Below, piece by piece: positions 52,611 to 63,300 of a stretch of DNA of 64,000 nucleotides (positions are counted from its first letter, which is position 1; each line of letters opens with the position of its first letter). The stretch is from Cryobacterium sp. Y50 (GTDB lineage Bacteria; Actinomycetota; Actinomycetes; Actinomycetales; Microbacteriaceae), in NCBI RefSeq assembly GCF_002929805.1, contig NZ_PJJM01000090.1, positions 1 through 64,000 on the forward strand, given 5' to 3'. Under the pieces are notes generated by a model. It was not told the DNA's origin. It worked only from the letters and a program-made list of their open reading frames with translations, and did not search any database. The translations under genes were made by a program, and so were the position numbers.

Positions 52611-53828
52611 TCAGCGCTGCGCTAGCCGAGCCAGCCAGCCGGCAATTTCGGCGTTCCACCGGCCAGGGTCGTAGTTCCACAATTTAGTGTGACGCGCCTC
52701 GGTGAACGCTACAAAGGTCACCTCGTCGGGCCGCCGGTCGGCGAGGCGGCGCGACCCGGTCGCCGGAACAAAGCCGTCATCGTCGCTGTGCAGTAGCAGA
52801 ATGGGCCGGTGCAGGTCGCGGGCGCGCGCCACGAAGTCGAGCCGCCCGAAGTCGATCGGCGCTCTGAGTCCGGTCAACCACTGTCCCCGACGTGACCCCA
52901 TCAGCGCGACTGCTCCGCGGGCGATCTGCCTCGGTAACCGGCGATCGATGGCCTGCGCGGCCACGACGTCGGCCCAGTCGATCACGGGAGATTCCAGCAC
53001 CATCCCGACGATCAGGGGTGCCTGCGCGCTGCGGGTGAGGGCCTGCAAACAGATCGCTCCCCCCATCGACCAGCCCATCAGCACGACGCTGGTCGCGCCC
53101 TGGTCGGCGGCAAAGCTGATGGCCGCATCGACGTCGGCCCACTCCGTGTCGCCCAGCCCGTAGCGCCCGTCGGGGCTAGCCGGGGCGTCTCCGTCGTTGC
53201 GGTAGGAGACGAGCAGCGACGTGTAACCGGCCGCCCGAAACACGGGCACCGCCCGCAGCGCCTCCTCTCGGCGCACCGCCCGTCCGTGCACCTGGACCAC
53301 CCAGCGACCACCGGCGGCTGCGGCATCCGCTGGAATGAGCCAGGCGGGGGCCGGGCCAAGCGCGGTCGGGACGATGACATTTTGCCAGGTAAAGCCGAGA
53401 TCGTCGGGACCGGTGTAGAGCCAGCCGCTGAACCGGCCGTGCCGGGCCGCCTGGAGGTCGCCGTAGTCCACCGCGAGGATGCGCCGGCTGACGGTTGCGG
53501 CCGTTCGCTCGGTGATCGCGCCGACCCGGGCGTGGCCAGTGTCGTTGCCGAAGAAGAAGCTGTAGTCGCCTGGGAGCATCGAATCACGGTGCCGTTGCAG
53601 GGTGATCAGGCCGCGTCCGAGGTCGACCGCGAATACCCGCGTGTCATCCTCACGTCTGGTCGGAGGTGTGACGATGGTTTTGGCCATGACCGCGGCGAGA
53701 ACGGCGCCGGCGGTAAGACCAGCGACGGCCGCGCCGGCGATGGCCATGCCGGTGACAGCCAGCATCGGTCCCAGAATCGACCGTTGTGCAGCGTCTCCGC
53801 GCCCGTTTGGGGGCTGTGCCTCGTTCAC
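52611..53828 (-). CDS. Alpha/beta-hydrolase with N-terminal membrane segment
   Basis: The 405-residue protein has a hydrophobic N-terminal segment (GMAIAGAAVAGLTAGAVLAAVMA, about 27-49), then an alpha/beta-hydrolase fold: oxyanion strand VVQVHGRAVRREEAL, the nucleophile elbow GWSMGG, the Asp region LLLHSDDDGFVP, and a C-terminal His in EARHTKLWN. Serine esterase or peptidase activity is likely; substrate unknown. The start is inferred as GTG 53828, preceded by GGAGG; the ATG at 53867 is an alternative. It is convergent with sufE and divergent from the DUF3000 gene. Confidence 0.82.
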   Translation of the reverse strand: MNEAQPPNGRGDAAQRSILGPMLAVTGMAIAGAAVAGLTAGAVLAAVMAKTIVTPPTRREDDTRVFAVDLGRGLITLQRHRDSMLPGDYSFFFGNDTGHARVGAITERTAATVSRRILAVDYGDLQAARHGRFSGWLYTGPDDLGFTWQNVIVPTALGPAPAWLIPADAAAAGGRWVVQVHGRAVRREEALRAVPVFRAAGYTSLLVSYRNDGDAPASPDGRYGLGDTEWADVDAAISFAADQGATSVVLMGWSMGGAICLQALTRSAQAPLIVGMVLESPVIDWADVVAAQAIDRRLPRQIARGAVALMGSRRGQWLTGLRAPIDFGRLDFVARARDLHRPILLLHSDDDGFVPATGSRRLADRRPDEVTFVAFTEARHTKLWNYDPGRWNAEIAGWLARLAQR

Positions 53829-53892
53829 CTGCACCTCCAACTGGTCGGCGTGCCTCACGGACAACACCCAGAAAAAACTCTAGTCTGCAGAC

Positions 53893-54483
53893 GTGCCCGA
53901 AACTGATCAATCGCTGCCCGTCGAATTTGCCGCGGCTTTGTCAATGATTCGTCGCGCCACGAGTCGGGCCGAATTAGTTGTCACCGAGATTTCCGCGCCG
54001 GCCCAGCTGGCGCCGTACTCCTTCGCCCTGGCGGCAAATATCACGCCGGTCCGACACGGCAAGGACTCCGAACTCGGAACCGGCCGATTCATTCTGTTGT
54101 ACGACCCGGATGAGCCAGACGGGTGGAACGGTGCGTTTCGCGTCGTCTGCTTTGCACAGGCGCCGCTCGAGGTAGAAATCGGACTCGATCCCTTTCTGGC
54201 GAAGGTCACCTGGGCCTGGCTGGTCGATGCTCTGAACTCCCGCAAGGCCAGGTACACCGCGGCGTCGGGAACGGCGACTAAAATAATCTCGTCAGGCTTT
54301 GGCGAACTCGCCAAACAGGGAGATGGCGCGCAGATTGAGCTGCGCGCGTCGTGGACACCCCTGGATCACAATCTCATCGCCCACGTCGAGGGGTGGGGCG
54401 AGCTGCTCTGCATGCTCGCCGGACTCCCTCCCGCTGGGGAAGGAGTCAGCATGTTGTCAGCACGCCGAGCAGCCCGTGGCTGA
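53893..54483 (+). CDS. DUF3000 family protein
   Basis: The 196-residue protein starts with GTG and matches the actinobacterial DUF3000 family: ISAPAQLAPYSFALAA, GTGRFILLYDPDEPDGWNGAFRVVCF, and DPFLAKVTWAWLVDAL. Function is unknown. It overlaps the RNase D-like gene by eight bases, a pairing usual in actinobacteria, so the two are probably translated together. Confidence 0.88.
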   Translation: MPETDQSLPVEFAAALSMIRRATSRAELVVTEISAPAQLAPYSFALAANITPVRHGKDSELGTGRFILLYDPDEPDGWNGAFRVVCFAQAPLEVEIGLDPFLAKVTWAWLVDALNSRKARYTAASGTATKIISSGFGELAKQGDGAQIELRASWTPLDHNLIAHVEGWGELLCMLAGLPPAGEGVSMLSARRAARG

Positions 54484-55699
54484 ATCGCAATCCAACCAGA
54501 CCATCGTTGTGCACCGGGTCGTGGATACCCACGAGGCCTACCTGGCCGCCACGGCCGCCCTGGCGGCCGGGAATGGGCCGATCGGGGTCGACGCGGAGCG
54601 GGCATCCGGTTTCACCTATTCGCAACGCGCCTATCTCATTCAGATTTACCGTCGCGGCGCCGGAACGTTTCTGTTCGACCCACCGCCGATCGGCGATTTC
54701 AGTGAACTGAACGAGGCCCTCGCCGACGTGGAGTGGATTCTGCACGCCGCCAGCCAGGACCTCGCCTGCCTGCGCGAGGTGGGACTTGACCCGGCACACA
54801 TTTTCGACACCGAGTTGGCTGCCCGACTGCTCGGCATCCCCCGTGTCGGCCTTGGCACCGTGGTGGAAGAGCTGCTCGGCATTCACCTGGCCAAGGAACA
54901 CTCAGCCGCCAACTGGTCGACCCGGCCGCTGCCGGAATCGTGGCTGGTCTACGCCGCCCTCGACGTGGAGCTGCTGCCCGACCTGCGCGACCGTATGGTC
55001 GATCTGTTGGTGGAATCCGACAAGACCGAAATCGCCGATCAGGAATTCGCCGCGACCCTGGCCAAGGAGGCCAAGGCCGCCCGCGTCGACCCGTGGCGAC
55101 GATTGTCCGGTCTGCACTCGCTGCGCGGCCAGCGCAACCTCGCGGTCGCCCGGGAGCTCTGGCTGGCCCGCGACGAATTCGCCCGTGACGTGGATGTCTC
55201 CCCCGGCCGCCTGGTTCCTGACGCCTCCCTGCTCGCCGCGGCCCGGGTGCTCCCCGCGACCCGCCAGGCGCTGTCCGACCTGCGCGAGTTCAACGGGCGA
55301 GCGAGTCGCAACGAACTCGACCGCTGGTGGGCCGCCATTCAGCGTGGCCTCGCTACCACCGAGTTGCCGCCGCTCAAGGCGAGCAACGACACCCTCCCGC
55401 CACCGCGCGCCTGGGCCGACCGTAACCCCGAGGCAGACGTGCGCTACAAGGCGGCGAGGGCTGCGCTGCAGACCGTCACCGACGAGTTGGCGATTCCCCT
55501 GGAGAACCTGCTGACCCCGGACTTTTTGCGTCGGGTGGCATGGACGCCGCCGGAGCCGCCGGATTCGGCATCCGTCGGAGAAGCGCTGACCCAGTTAGGG
55601 GCGCGACGCTGGCAAGTTGACGTGACTGCACAATTGATAGCGGATGCTTTTGTAGCAGTTCCACAAATGGCCGATCCCGTGTCGGATCTGGAGTCGTAG
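54476..55699 (+). CDS. HRDC-domain ribonuclease D-like 3'-5' exonuclease
   Basis: The 407-residue protein has a DEDDy exonuclease domain: GVDAERASGF with the Asp-Glu pair, HAASQDLACL with the second Asp, and YAALDVELLPDL with the final Tyr-Asp, and one HRDC domain (about 210-300) after it. It acts on RNA 3' ends in RNase D; actinobacterial members may process stable RNA. GTG 54476 overlaps the end of the DUF3000 gene, and the longer frame into that gene is not meaningful. Confidence 0.88.
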   Translation: MAESQSNQTIVVHRVVDTHEAYLAATAALAAGNGPIGVDAERASGFTYSQRAYLIQIYRRGAGTFLFDPPPIGDFSELNEALADVEWILHAASQDLACLREVGLDPAHIFDTELAARLLGIPRVGLGTVVEELLGIHLAKEHSAANWSTRPLPESWLVYAALDVELLPDLRDRMVDLLVESDKTEIADQEFAATLAKEAKAARVDPWRRLSGLHSLRGQRNLAVARELWLARDEFARDVDVSPGRLVPDASLLAAARVLPATRQALSDLREFNGRASRNELDRWWAAIQRGLATTELPPLKASNDTLPPPRAWADRNPEADVRYKAARAALQTVTDELAIPLENLLTPDFLRRVAWTPPEPPDSASVGEALTQLGARRWQVDVTAQLIADAFVAVPQMADPVSDLES

Positions 55700-55797
55700 G
55701 ATCCGGCAAACGATTCGGGTGGGAAATTTCGCCGCCGTAGGATCGAAACGACCTGACAGGTCGATTTTGACCTGACCCAACACGTACTGGAGGCATT

Positions 55798-57003
55798 GTG
55801 GCCGAGAGAGCAGAAGTCGTCTTTGTGGACGGGGTCCGAACCCCGTTCGGACGCGCCGGCGAAAAGGGCATGTACTGGAATACCCGAGCCGATGACCTCG
55901 TGGTCAAGGCGATCATCGGGTTGATGGAACGCAACCCGGGGGTACCCCCGGAGCGTATTGACGACGTCGCGATCGCTGCCACAACACAGACCGGCGACCA
56001 GGGCTTGACCCTCGGTCGCACGGCTGCACTGCTGGCCGGGCTGCCGAAATCGGTGCCCGGATTCGCGATCGACCGCATGTGCGCCGGGGCGATGACCGCG
56101 GTGACTATGATGGGGTCCTCGATCGGTTTCGGTGCCTACGACCTCGCCATCGCTGGCGGCGTCGAGCACATGGGTCGTCACCCGATGGGTTTTGGGGCCG
56201 ACCCGAACCCACGATTCCTCTCCGAGCGGCTCGTCAGCGAAGACGCCCTCAACATGGGAGCGACCGCTGAGCGCATTCACGACCGGTTCCCCGAATACAC
56301 CAAGGAACGTTCAGACCGGTTCGCGCTGCGCAGCCAGCAGAAGGTCGCCGCGGCCTACGAAGCTGGCACGATTCAGCCCGACCTGATTTCCGTTGCGACC
56401 CGCAGCGAATCGGGCTGGGGCCTGGCGACGCGCGACGAAGCGCCGCGCCCGGAGACGACCATGGAGGGACTGGCCGGCCTGCGCACCCCTTTCCGCTCCC
56501 ACGGACGGGTCACCGCCGGCAACGCCTCTGGGCTCAATGACGGCGCATCTGCGTGCCTGCTGGCCAGCCGCGCCACCGCCGAGGAGCTCGGCCTCGGCGT
56601 GAAGATGACCATGACGAGCTTCGCCTTCGCCGGCGTAGAACCGGAGGTCATGGGCCTCGGCCCGATACCCTCGACCGAGAAGGCGCTGCGCAAGGCGGGC
56701 CTGTCGATCACCGACATCGGCCTGTTCGAGCTCAATGAAGCCTTCGCTGTGCAGGTCATCTCCTTCCTCGACCACTTCGGCATCGATGACGAGGATCCGC
56801 GTGTGAACGAATACGGCGGAGCGATTGCGGTGGGGCATCCGCTTGCCAGCTCGGGCGTTCGCCTGATGAACCAGCTGGCCCACCAGTTCGAGCGCCACCC
56901 GGAAGTGCGCTACGGTCTCACCGCCATGTGCATCGGTCTCGGCCAGGGTGGCACCGTGATTTGGGAAAACCCGCACTTCAACAAGAAGGCAGCGAAGCGA
57001 TGA
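55798..57003 (+). CDS. fadA: Acetyl-CoA C-acyltransferase (thiolase), beta-oxidation
   Basis: The 401-residue thiolase cleaves 3-ketoacyl-CoA to acyl-CoA and acetyl-CoA. Catalytic Cys95 lies in IDRMCAGAMTAV, His347 in VGHPLASSG, and Cys378 in AMCIGLGQGG. It starts with GTG about 100 bp after the RNase D-like gene, with GGAGG upstream. It overlaps the FadB-like gene by four bases (ATGA), the classic beta-oxidation pair. Confidence 0.93.
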   Translation: MAERAEVVFVDGVRTPFGRAGEKGMYWNTRADDLVVKAIIGLMERNPGVPPERIDDVAIAATTQTGDQGLTLGRTAALLAGLPKSVPGFAIDRMCAGAMTAVTMMGSSIGFGAYDLAIAGGVEHMGRHPMGFGADPNPRFLSERLVSEDALNMGATAERIHDRFPEYTKERSDRFALRSQQKVAAAYEAGTIQPDLISVATRSESGWGLATRDEAPRPETTMEGLAGLRTPFRSHGRVTAGNASGLNDGASACLLASRATAEELGLGVKMTMTSFAFAGVEPEVMGLGPIPSTEKALRKAGLSITDIGLFELNEAFAVQVISFLDHFGIDDEDPRVNEYGGAIAVGHPLASSGVRLMNQLAHQFERHPEVRYGLTAMCIGLGQGGTVIWENPHFNKKAAKR

Positions 57004-59180
57004 CCGACACGGGCACAATTAATTACGACTCCTTAGACTTCTCCCCGCTGATCGCGATCTCCACTGACGAGGTCGTCACGCACTCTTTTGTGCGCGATGT
57101 ACCGCTGAGTGCCGACCGCACCCTGGCCCTGGTGACCCTGGACAACGGGCGTGACCACACCCGGCCGAACACGCTTGGCCCGGTCACCCTGCTCGAGTTT
57201 GCCGCCACTCTGGACGAGCTGGCAGCTCGCGCCGGGCGGGGCGAGATTCACGGCGTCGCCGTCACCGGCAAGCCGTTCATTCTCGCCGCCGGAGCGGACC
57301 TCAGCAAGGTGGCCGAAATCCCCTCGCTCGAGGTCGGCAGGCTGCTCAGCCAGCTCGGCCATCACTCCCTCGGTAAGCTCGACACCCTCGGTGTGCCGTC
57401 GTTCGTCTTCATCAACGGACTCGCACTCGGCGGCGGGCTCGAAATTGGCCTGAACGCGGGCTACCGTACGGTGGACGCGGCCGTGCCCGCGATCGCATTG
57501 CCCGAGGTCTTTCTCGGCCTGATCCCCGGCTGGGGTGGCTCCTACCTGCTACCCAACCTGATCGGCATCGAGAATGCTTTGAAGATCATCATCGAGAATC
57601 CGCTCAAGAACAACCGTACCCTGACCGGAGCGGATGCCCTCGCCCTCGGCGTCGCGGATGTCATGTTCACTTCGGCGCGGTTCCTCGAGGACTCCATCGC
57701 CTGGGCCGACGGGGTGATCGCCGGTACGACGAAGGTGTCTCGCCCGAACACCCCCGGCAAGATGGAACGCCTGGTCAAATGGGACGTTGCCATCAATATC
57801 GCCCGCAAGATGCTCGTTAACCGCATCGGTGAAGTCGCGAAGTCTCCCGATGTTGCGCTCAATCTGCTGCAAGCGGCCAAGAGCGGTAACCGCGCCGAAG
57901 GTTTCCAGCGCGAAGACGAGGCCCTGGCCGGTCTCATCGCCGGCGACCAGCTGCAGGCGAGCATCTACGCCTTCAACCTCGTGCAAAAGCGGGCAAAACG
58001 CCCGGCCGGAGCGCCGGACAAGAAGCTCGCCCGACCGATCACCAAGGTCGGCGTGATCGGCGCCGGCCTCATGGCTAGCCAGTTCGCGTTGCTGTTCGTG
58101 CGGCGACTCAAGGTGCCCGTCGTCATCACCGACCTCGACCAGGCCCGCGTTGACAAAGGTGTTGCTTACATTCACGGGGAGATCGCGGCCCTCGAGGCTA
58201 AGAATCGAATCTCCTCCGACGAGGCCAACCGGCTGCGCGCGCTCGTCACCGGCACGACCGACAAGTCGTTATTCTCCGACGCCGACTGGGTGATCGAGGC
58301 CGTCTTCGAAGAGCTCGGCGTCAAGCAGAACGTGTTCGCCGAGATCGAGAAGTTCGTGTCGCCCGAGACGATTCTGGCGACGAACACATCGTCGCTGTCG
58401 GTCGAGCAGATCGGGTCGAAGCTTGCGCACCCGGAGCGCCTGGTCGGCTTCCACTTCTTCAACCCGGTCGCGGTTATGCCGCTGATCGAGGTGGTCAACA
58501 CCCCGCAGACCGACGAGATCACCCTCGCGACCGCCATGGTCATCGCCGGCAAACTGCGCAAGAATGCGGTGATCACCAGGGACACCCCCGGCTTCGTGGT
58601 CAACCGTGTACTCGCCAAGCTGCTCGGTGAAGCAATGCACGCCGTTGATACCGGAACGCCCCTCGAAGTCGTGGAGGCCGCTGTGGCGCCGTTCGGGCTG
58701 CCGATGAGCCCGTTTGAGCTGCTCGAGCTGGTCGGCCTCACCGTGGGCGCTCACGTGCTCGACACGCACCATGCGGCCTTCCCCGACCGGTTCTTCGAGA
58801 GCGACAACCTGCACAAGCTTGCCGCGCACGGCAAAATTCTCGAACGGGACGGTAAGGGACGCCGTACCGGCTTCGACAAGGGTGCACTAAAGATCATCTC
58901 CGGCGGCAGCACGCCAATGACCGCCGAGCAGATTCTGCAGCGCGTCGAAGACGGCCTGGTCGATGAAATCAAGCGGATGCTCGACGACGACGTTGTGCAT
59001 GCGGCCGAGGACATCGACCTGTGCATGATCCTCGGCGCCGGCTGGCCGTTCCAGATGGGCGGGATCACCCCGTACCTCGACCGGGTCGGCGCGAGCGAGC
59101 GGGTCTTCGGCGGAACCTTCCACACCCCGGCGATCCGCGGCATCTGTGCTGCCGTCGGGGCGACCTCCGCTCAAAGATAG
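57000..59180 (+). CDS. fadB: Fatty oxidation complex alpha subunit (enoyl-CoA hydratase/3-hydroxyacyl-CoA dehydrogenase)
   Basis: The 726-residue bifunctional enzyme has an N-terminal crotonase domain (GVAVTGKPFILAAGADLSKV, then LALGGGLEIGLNAGYR) and a C-terminal 3-hydroxyacyl-CoA dehydrogenase domain (KVGVIGAGLMASQFALLF at about 350-367; GFHFFNPVAVMPLIEVV with catalytic His; NTPGFVVNR-like RDTPGFVVNRVL). Thus hydration and NAD-dependent oxidation of enoyl-CoA are on one chain. It is followed by the hairpin cluster. Confidence 0.93.
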   Translation: MTDTGTINYDSLDFSPLIAISTDEVVTHSFVRDVPLSADRTLALVTLDNGRDHTRPNTLGPVTLLEFAATLDELAARAGRGEIHGVAVTGKPFILAAGADLSKVAEIPSLEVGRLLSQLGHHSLGKLDTLGVPSFVFINGLALGGGLEIGLNAGYRTVDAAVPAIALPEVFLGLIPGWGGSYLLPNLIGIENALKIIIENPLKNNRTLTGADALALGVADVMFTSARFLEDSIAWADGVIAGTTKVSRPNTPGKMERLVKWDVAINIARKMLVNRIGEVAKSPDVALNLLQAAKSGNRAEGFQREDEALAGLIAGDQLQASIYAFNLVQKRAKRPAGAPDKKLARPITKVGVIGAGLMASQFALLFVRRLKVPVVITDLDQARVDKGVAYIHGEIAALEAKNRISSDEANRLRALVTGTTDKSLFSDADWVIEAVFEELGVKQNVFAEIEKFVSPETILATNTSSLSVEQIGSKLAHPERLVGFHFFNPVAVMPLIEVVNTPQTDEITLATAMVIAGKLRKNAVITRDTPGFVVNRVLAKLLGEAMHAVDTGTPLEVVEAAVAPFGLPMSPFELLELVGLTVGAHVLDTHHAAFPDRFFESDNLHKLAAHGKILERDGKGRRTGFDKGALKIISGGSTPMTAEQILQRVEDGLVDEIKRMLDDDVVHAAEDIDLCMILGAGWPFQMGGITPYLDRVGASERVFGGTFHTPAIRGICAAVGATSAQR

Positions 59181-59185
59181 CGAGA

Positions 59186-59272
59186 ACGGGGCCGGGTCAT
59201 TGACCGGGCCCACCTTATGGTCGCGGGCCCAGTTTATAAGCTGGGCCCGCGGACGGGGCCCGGGCCCGTCCA
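59186..59272 (+). terminator. Cluster of GGGCCC-centred hairpins after fadB
   Basis: GGGCCC occurs five times at 59206, 59225, 59243, 59256 and 59262. The best hairpin is GCGGGCCCAG (59223-59232) / CTGGGCCCGC (59241-59250), with others around it. It begins a few bases after fadB and probably terminates the operon. Confidence 0.6.
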
Positions 59273-59308
59273 TGTTCTTAGGGCCTGTAAATCAATAACA
59301 CGCGTAGT

Positions 59309-60110
59309 TCAGGGTTGATCTGCTGGGCTTACGGTGTAGTTTCAGTCGCCGTGGAAGTCGTGCCTGGTGAGGTGTTGTGTTTCCAGGTCTGCCATCTCAC
59401 GGTCGGTGATCTTGATGCCTCTGGGGTACAAAGTGTCGTCGAGTCCGGCGGTGACGGTTAGGCCGGTGCGGGCAGCCATGTCATACACGCCGTAGGGCGT
59501 GACCTTGCCGAGTTCCCCCATGAAGTCGTAGACGCTGGTCGCCACCGCCTCACCAGCCGGCCGGTACTCCCGACCAACGTTGCGGAAGTTGCCGACCAGC
59601 TCCTTCTTCTTGCCGTCCACACTGATCACCGGCTGCCCGGCCGCGAGGTGCTCTACGGCCGCGGCGTTGATGTAGGCGAACTGGGCATCCCGGTCCGGAT
59701 AGTGGCCGCCCTCGATCGTCATGGCGTTGCCCTGAAGGCTGAAGTTCTCCTCCCGCAGCAGGCGCGCCACGGTCGGGGCCGACACCGGGCAGCCCGCCTG
59801 CGTGAGCTCGTCGGCCAGGTGGCGCAGACTCTTCGTCGTCCACCGCAGCGGCGACTCCGGATCGCCACGCGACTCGGGCTCCACCAGCGCCAGCAGCGCC
59901 GCCCTCCCCGGATCGGTCTTGGTCACACTCTTGCGACCACCACCGACCCGCCGGGTCCGCCCCAACGGCTCATCACCGGCGTCCAACTCCCGCACGCCCC
60001 CGGTCACCGTAACCCGGCTCACCCCAGCCGCCCGGGCCACTACCGCGACCCCCGCCATGCCCCAGCACCCGAGCCTCAGCGCCCATCAGCAACCGTCGCT
60101 GACGCTATTG
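59309..60110 (-). pseudogene. Decayed ISAzo13-type transposase
   Basis: The frame (59342-60058) encodes family-typical blocks: GGGRKSVTKTDPG, SLRHLADELTQAGCPVSAPTVARLLREENFSLQ, VISVDGKKKELVGNFRNVG, and DFMGELGKVTPYGVYD. It then ends in TGA within HGD-NYT, where the family has HGxWNYT, so Trp is lost to a stop. At the N terminus the conserved EARVLGHGG continues in another frame, shifted by one extra G in the run near 60050. No terminal inverted repeats were found and both ends are truncated. Confidence 0.82.
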
Positions 60111-60158
60111 CCACACCGCCCGGAAGTAGGGTCCTGACTCCCTCATGATCGTTTCTAG

Positions 60159-60192
60159 CCCAAGGTTTTCCCAAGGTCGGCCGAGCAAGGTT
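60159..60192 (+). promoter_or_regulatory. Repeated CCCAAGGT-type sites upstream of the oxidase gene
   Basis: CCCAAGGT at 60159-60166 and 60170-60177, and GCAAGGTT at 60185-60192, lie in the 200-bp leader of the multicopper oxidase gene. They may be binding sites of a regulator; no promoter could be placed. Confidence 0.3.
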
Positions 60193-60300
60193 GCCCCGTA
60201 GACCTCCACACCCGTGACCAAGCCATTCCGCCCTGATTCGTTCCAGCTCAAAGGTCCGGCTTGACCTCAGCACACCATCAATGCCGTTACAGGGAGACCA

Positions 60301-63300
60301 ATGAACATTTCTATGAGAGCTCGCGTCGGCATGGGAGTGGTGTTCGCCTATGGCGGCACGGCTTGGCTCCACGGGCTTCACGCAGCGTCTGCCCAGCAAG
60401 ACTGGAGTTCGGGTACCTCAGCGTTGCACTTCCTTCGGGACGGGACATTGTCGCTTTTACTAGTGGTACCGGCCGTCCTGATCGTGTTCGCGGTGATCGC
60501 GCGCCTGCGGCCGGCATCTCGGATGATCTCCTTGGCTCGCGCCACGGTCGCGGTCGTCGGCGTCACCACGGCGGTGTTCATGTCAGGTGCGATCGGCCAC
60601 ACGCTGATCTTCCCCTCCGAGCATGCCTCCGCCGCCCACGCGGTTGCCTCAGCTAGCGCACCGGCTGCCCAGGCAGCTCCTGGCGCCAACGTCGCACTTG
60701 GTGCTGTCCCGCCCCCTGGCGCGCCAGGTGCCCCAGTCGCTGCCGCGACCAAACCCGGGTTCCACCCACACCAGCCCTCGGCAGCGTGGTTGGCCAAGAC
60801 GGGCCAAGCCAATGGCTCCGCCGAAGCCGCTGCCGACCCGCACGCTGCGCACAACGGTGCAGCCTCTTCCGCTGGCACTACTGGCGTAGCGGTGGCCGAA
60901 TCGGCCACGGGCGGCCACATGGAGGCGACCTCGGGTGCTGCACTCTTCGAGCACGGAGCCATCGAGGCCGCTCGCGTGTTCCCGGTGCTTCTGCTCCTCA
61001 CCCTGGCAGGCCTCATCCTGGGCATGCGCCGAAGCGATGACGTGACCGGTGGGTATGCCCCGACGCCGACACGGCGTGCCCGGCCTGTCATGGCCCCGAC
61101 ACCGGCACGGCGTGCCCGGCCTGTCATGGCCTCGACACCACGCCGCTCTCGCTTGGTCATCGCCGTGGCGGCGGGCGGTGTCGTCCTGATGACGACTTCC
61201 GCTCTGATGGGTCCCTCTGCGGCAACAGCCGTCATTGGCGATCCGACCACCCCGGCCAACGGGGTCTGCCCGGCCGGTGCCCGCGCTATAGAGTACGACC
61301 TGGCCGCCTTCCAGGTGACCATCCCTCTCAACGGCTGGGGCGACAAGCTGCCCAACGGCCTGATGTATGCCCTCAAGAACACCGACGCAAGGGTGAACAA
61401 GGAAAAAATCCTTGCCAACCCCAACCTCACCCAGCCACTCGTCGTGCGCGCCAACGTCGGTGACTGCGTGTCCGTCAAGGTGCGCAACGACATCGCGGGC
61501 CGGCGAATCGGCCTGTCCACCCAAGGCCTCGTTCAAGCGGACGTGAAGACCTCTGACGGCGCGCGGGTAGGCCTAAACCCGGACACGACCATCGCCACGG
61601 GCACCGAGCGCACCTACACTTGGTACGCCGACCGGGAGGGCGAGGCGCCGTTGTACGACAACGCCAACCTCGACCCGAACGACCCGAAGCACACCACCGT
61701 CCAGAACGGCCTGTACGGCGCGGTCGTCGTACACCCGAAGGATTCGACCTGGCACAATCAGATCACCGGGGCCAACCTGCTCACGGGTGGGCGCGCAGTC
61801 GAGTCCCAGCTGTTCGCCGACATCCGAGCCGGCGCGGACTCGACCCGTTCGGCCGTCATGATCTTCCTCGACGAGAACGAGGACGTTCTGGACCGGGACG
61901 GGAAACAACCGACCTTCCCGACGACCGGGCTGAAGGACTCGACCTTCGGCATCAACTACCGCTCGGAGCCGCTGCGCAACCGGCTGCGGGCCATCCTCGA
62001 GCACCGTGGGACCGTCACTCCGGAGAACCCGGGTGGCGTGGCCAAGACCATCACGCTCCCCAACGGCAAGACTTATGCCCCAAGCGACAACTTCTGCAAC
62101 GGCTACGTGCCCGAGCTCGACAAGGTCGTCGACGACCCCGGCGCCAAATGCATGGGAGAAGAGTCCCACCTGCAGTCATGGGTCTTCGGCGACGAGGGCA
62201 AGCTGACCCGAACCGTCGACGGCGTGAAGGTGACCGATTCGGACAACCTGATCCCGAAGGCGTACGTCGGTGACCCGCTGAAGTTCCACGTCGTCCACCC
62301 GGGCGCCAAGGAGACCCACCCATGGCACCAGCACACCCAGCGCTGGAACGCCGACCCGAAGAACCCGAAGTCACCGCTTAATGACGTCCAGTCGTTTGGC
62401 CCCCACGAGGCTCGGGAGCTGAAGATCGAGGGAGGTGCCGGCGGCACTCAGCGCACGGTTGGTGACACGATCTTCCACTGCCACCTCTACCCGCACTTCG
62501 CCCAGGGTTTCTGGGGCCACCTGCGGATCTTCGACAAGTTGCGCGACGGCACGGCCCAGTATGCCGACGGCACGCCCCTGGAGGCACTGCAGGAGCTGCC
62601 GAACCGGGCAGGCGCCACGGCGGCCCCAACCGCAGCACAGCCCGGTTTCCCACTGTTTGTCAAGGGTGACGTCGGCCAGCGTGCCTACCGTCCGCCGAAC
62701 GCGGTGGTCAAAGACACCTTCGCTGCTATCCGTCGCCCCGGCGACGCCCCCCGTGGCCCGAACGCGCTTGAGGCTGCAGGAATGCCTGCTCTTGACCCGG
62801 CCAAGCCCGGCAACGGCTACGTCGACCCATGCCCGACAACTGCACCAACACGGGTCTACCGGCCACACGTCATCGACACCCCGATCACCTACAACTCCGC
62901 GGGCTGGAAGGACAGGCAGGGAAGGGTCTACGTGGAGGAATCCGATGCGGTCGCTGTACGGACAGGACAGAAGGCACCCGAGCCGTACACCATTCGGTCC
63001 AGGGTTGGTGAGTGCGTTCAGCTGTTCACCACCAACGACCTGCACCTCGACGAGAATCCCAACGTCCCCCTCGACCACGTGAACCGCCTCGACGGTGATT
63101 ACATGGCCACCGAGGAGACGTCCGAGGTCTCGACACACGTACACCTGGTCAAGTTCGACGAGCTTGCCTCCGACGGCACCAGCGTAGGCTGGAACTACAG
63201 CTCCTCGGCAATGCCTGGCCAGACCTACGGCTACCGGTGGTTCGTGGACACAGCGTTGCGGACGACCTTCTTCCACGACCATCAGTACGCCAATCTACAC

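Noticed and set aside
60378..61536. Two long minus-strand frames (380 and 295 codons) under the oxidase gene
   Set aside because: They are shadows of the long plus-strand frame, whose copper motifs are clear; their products are low-complexity.
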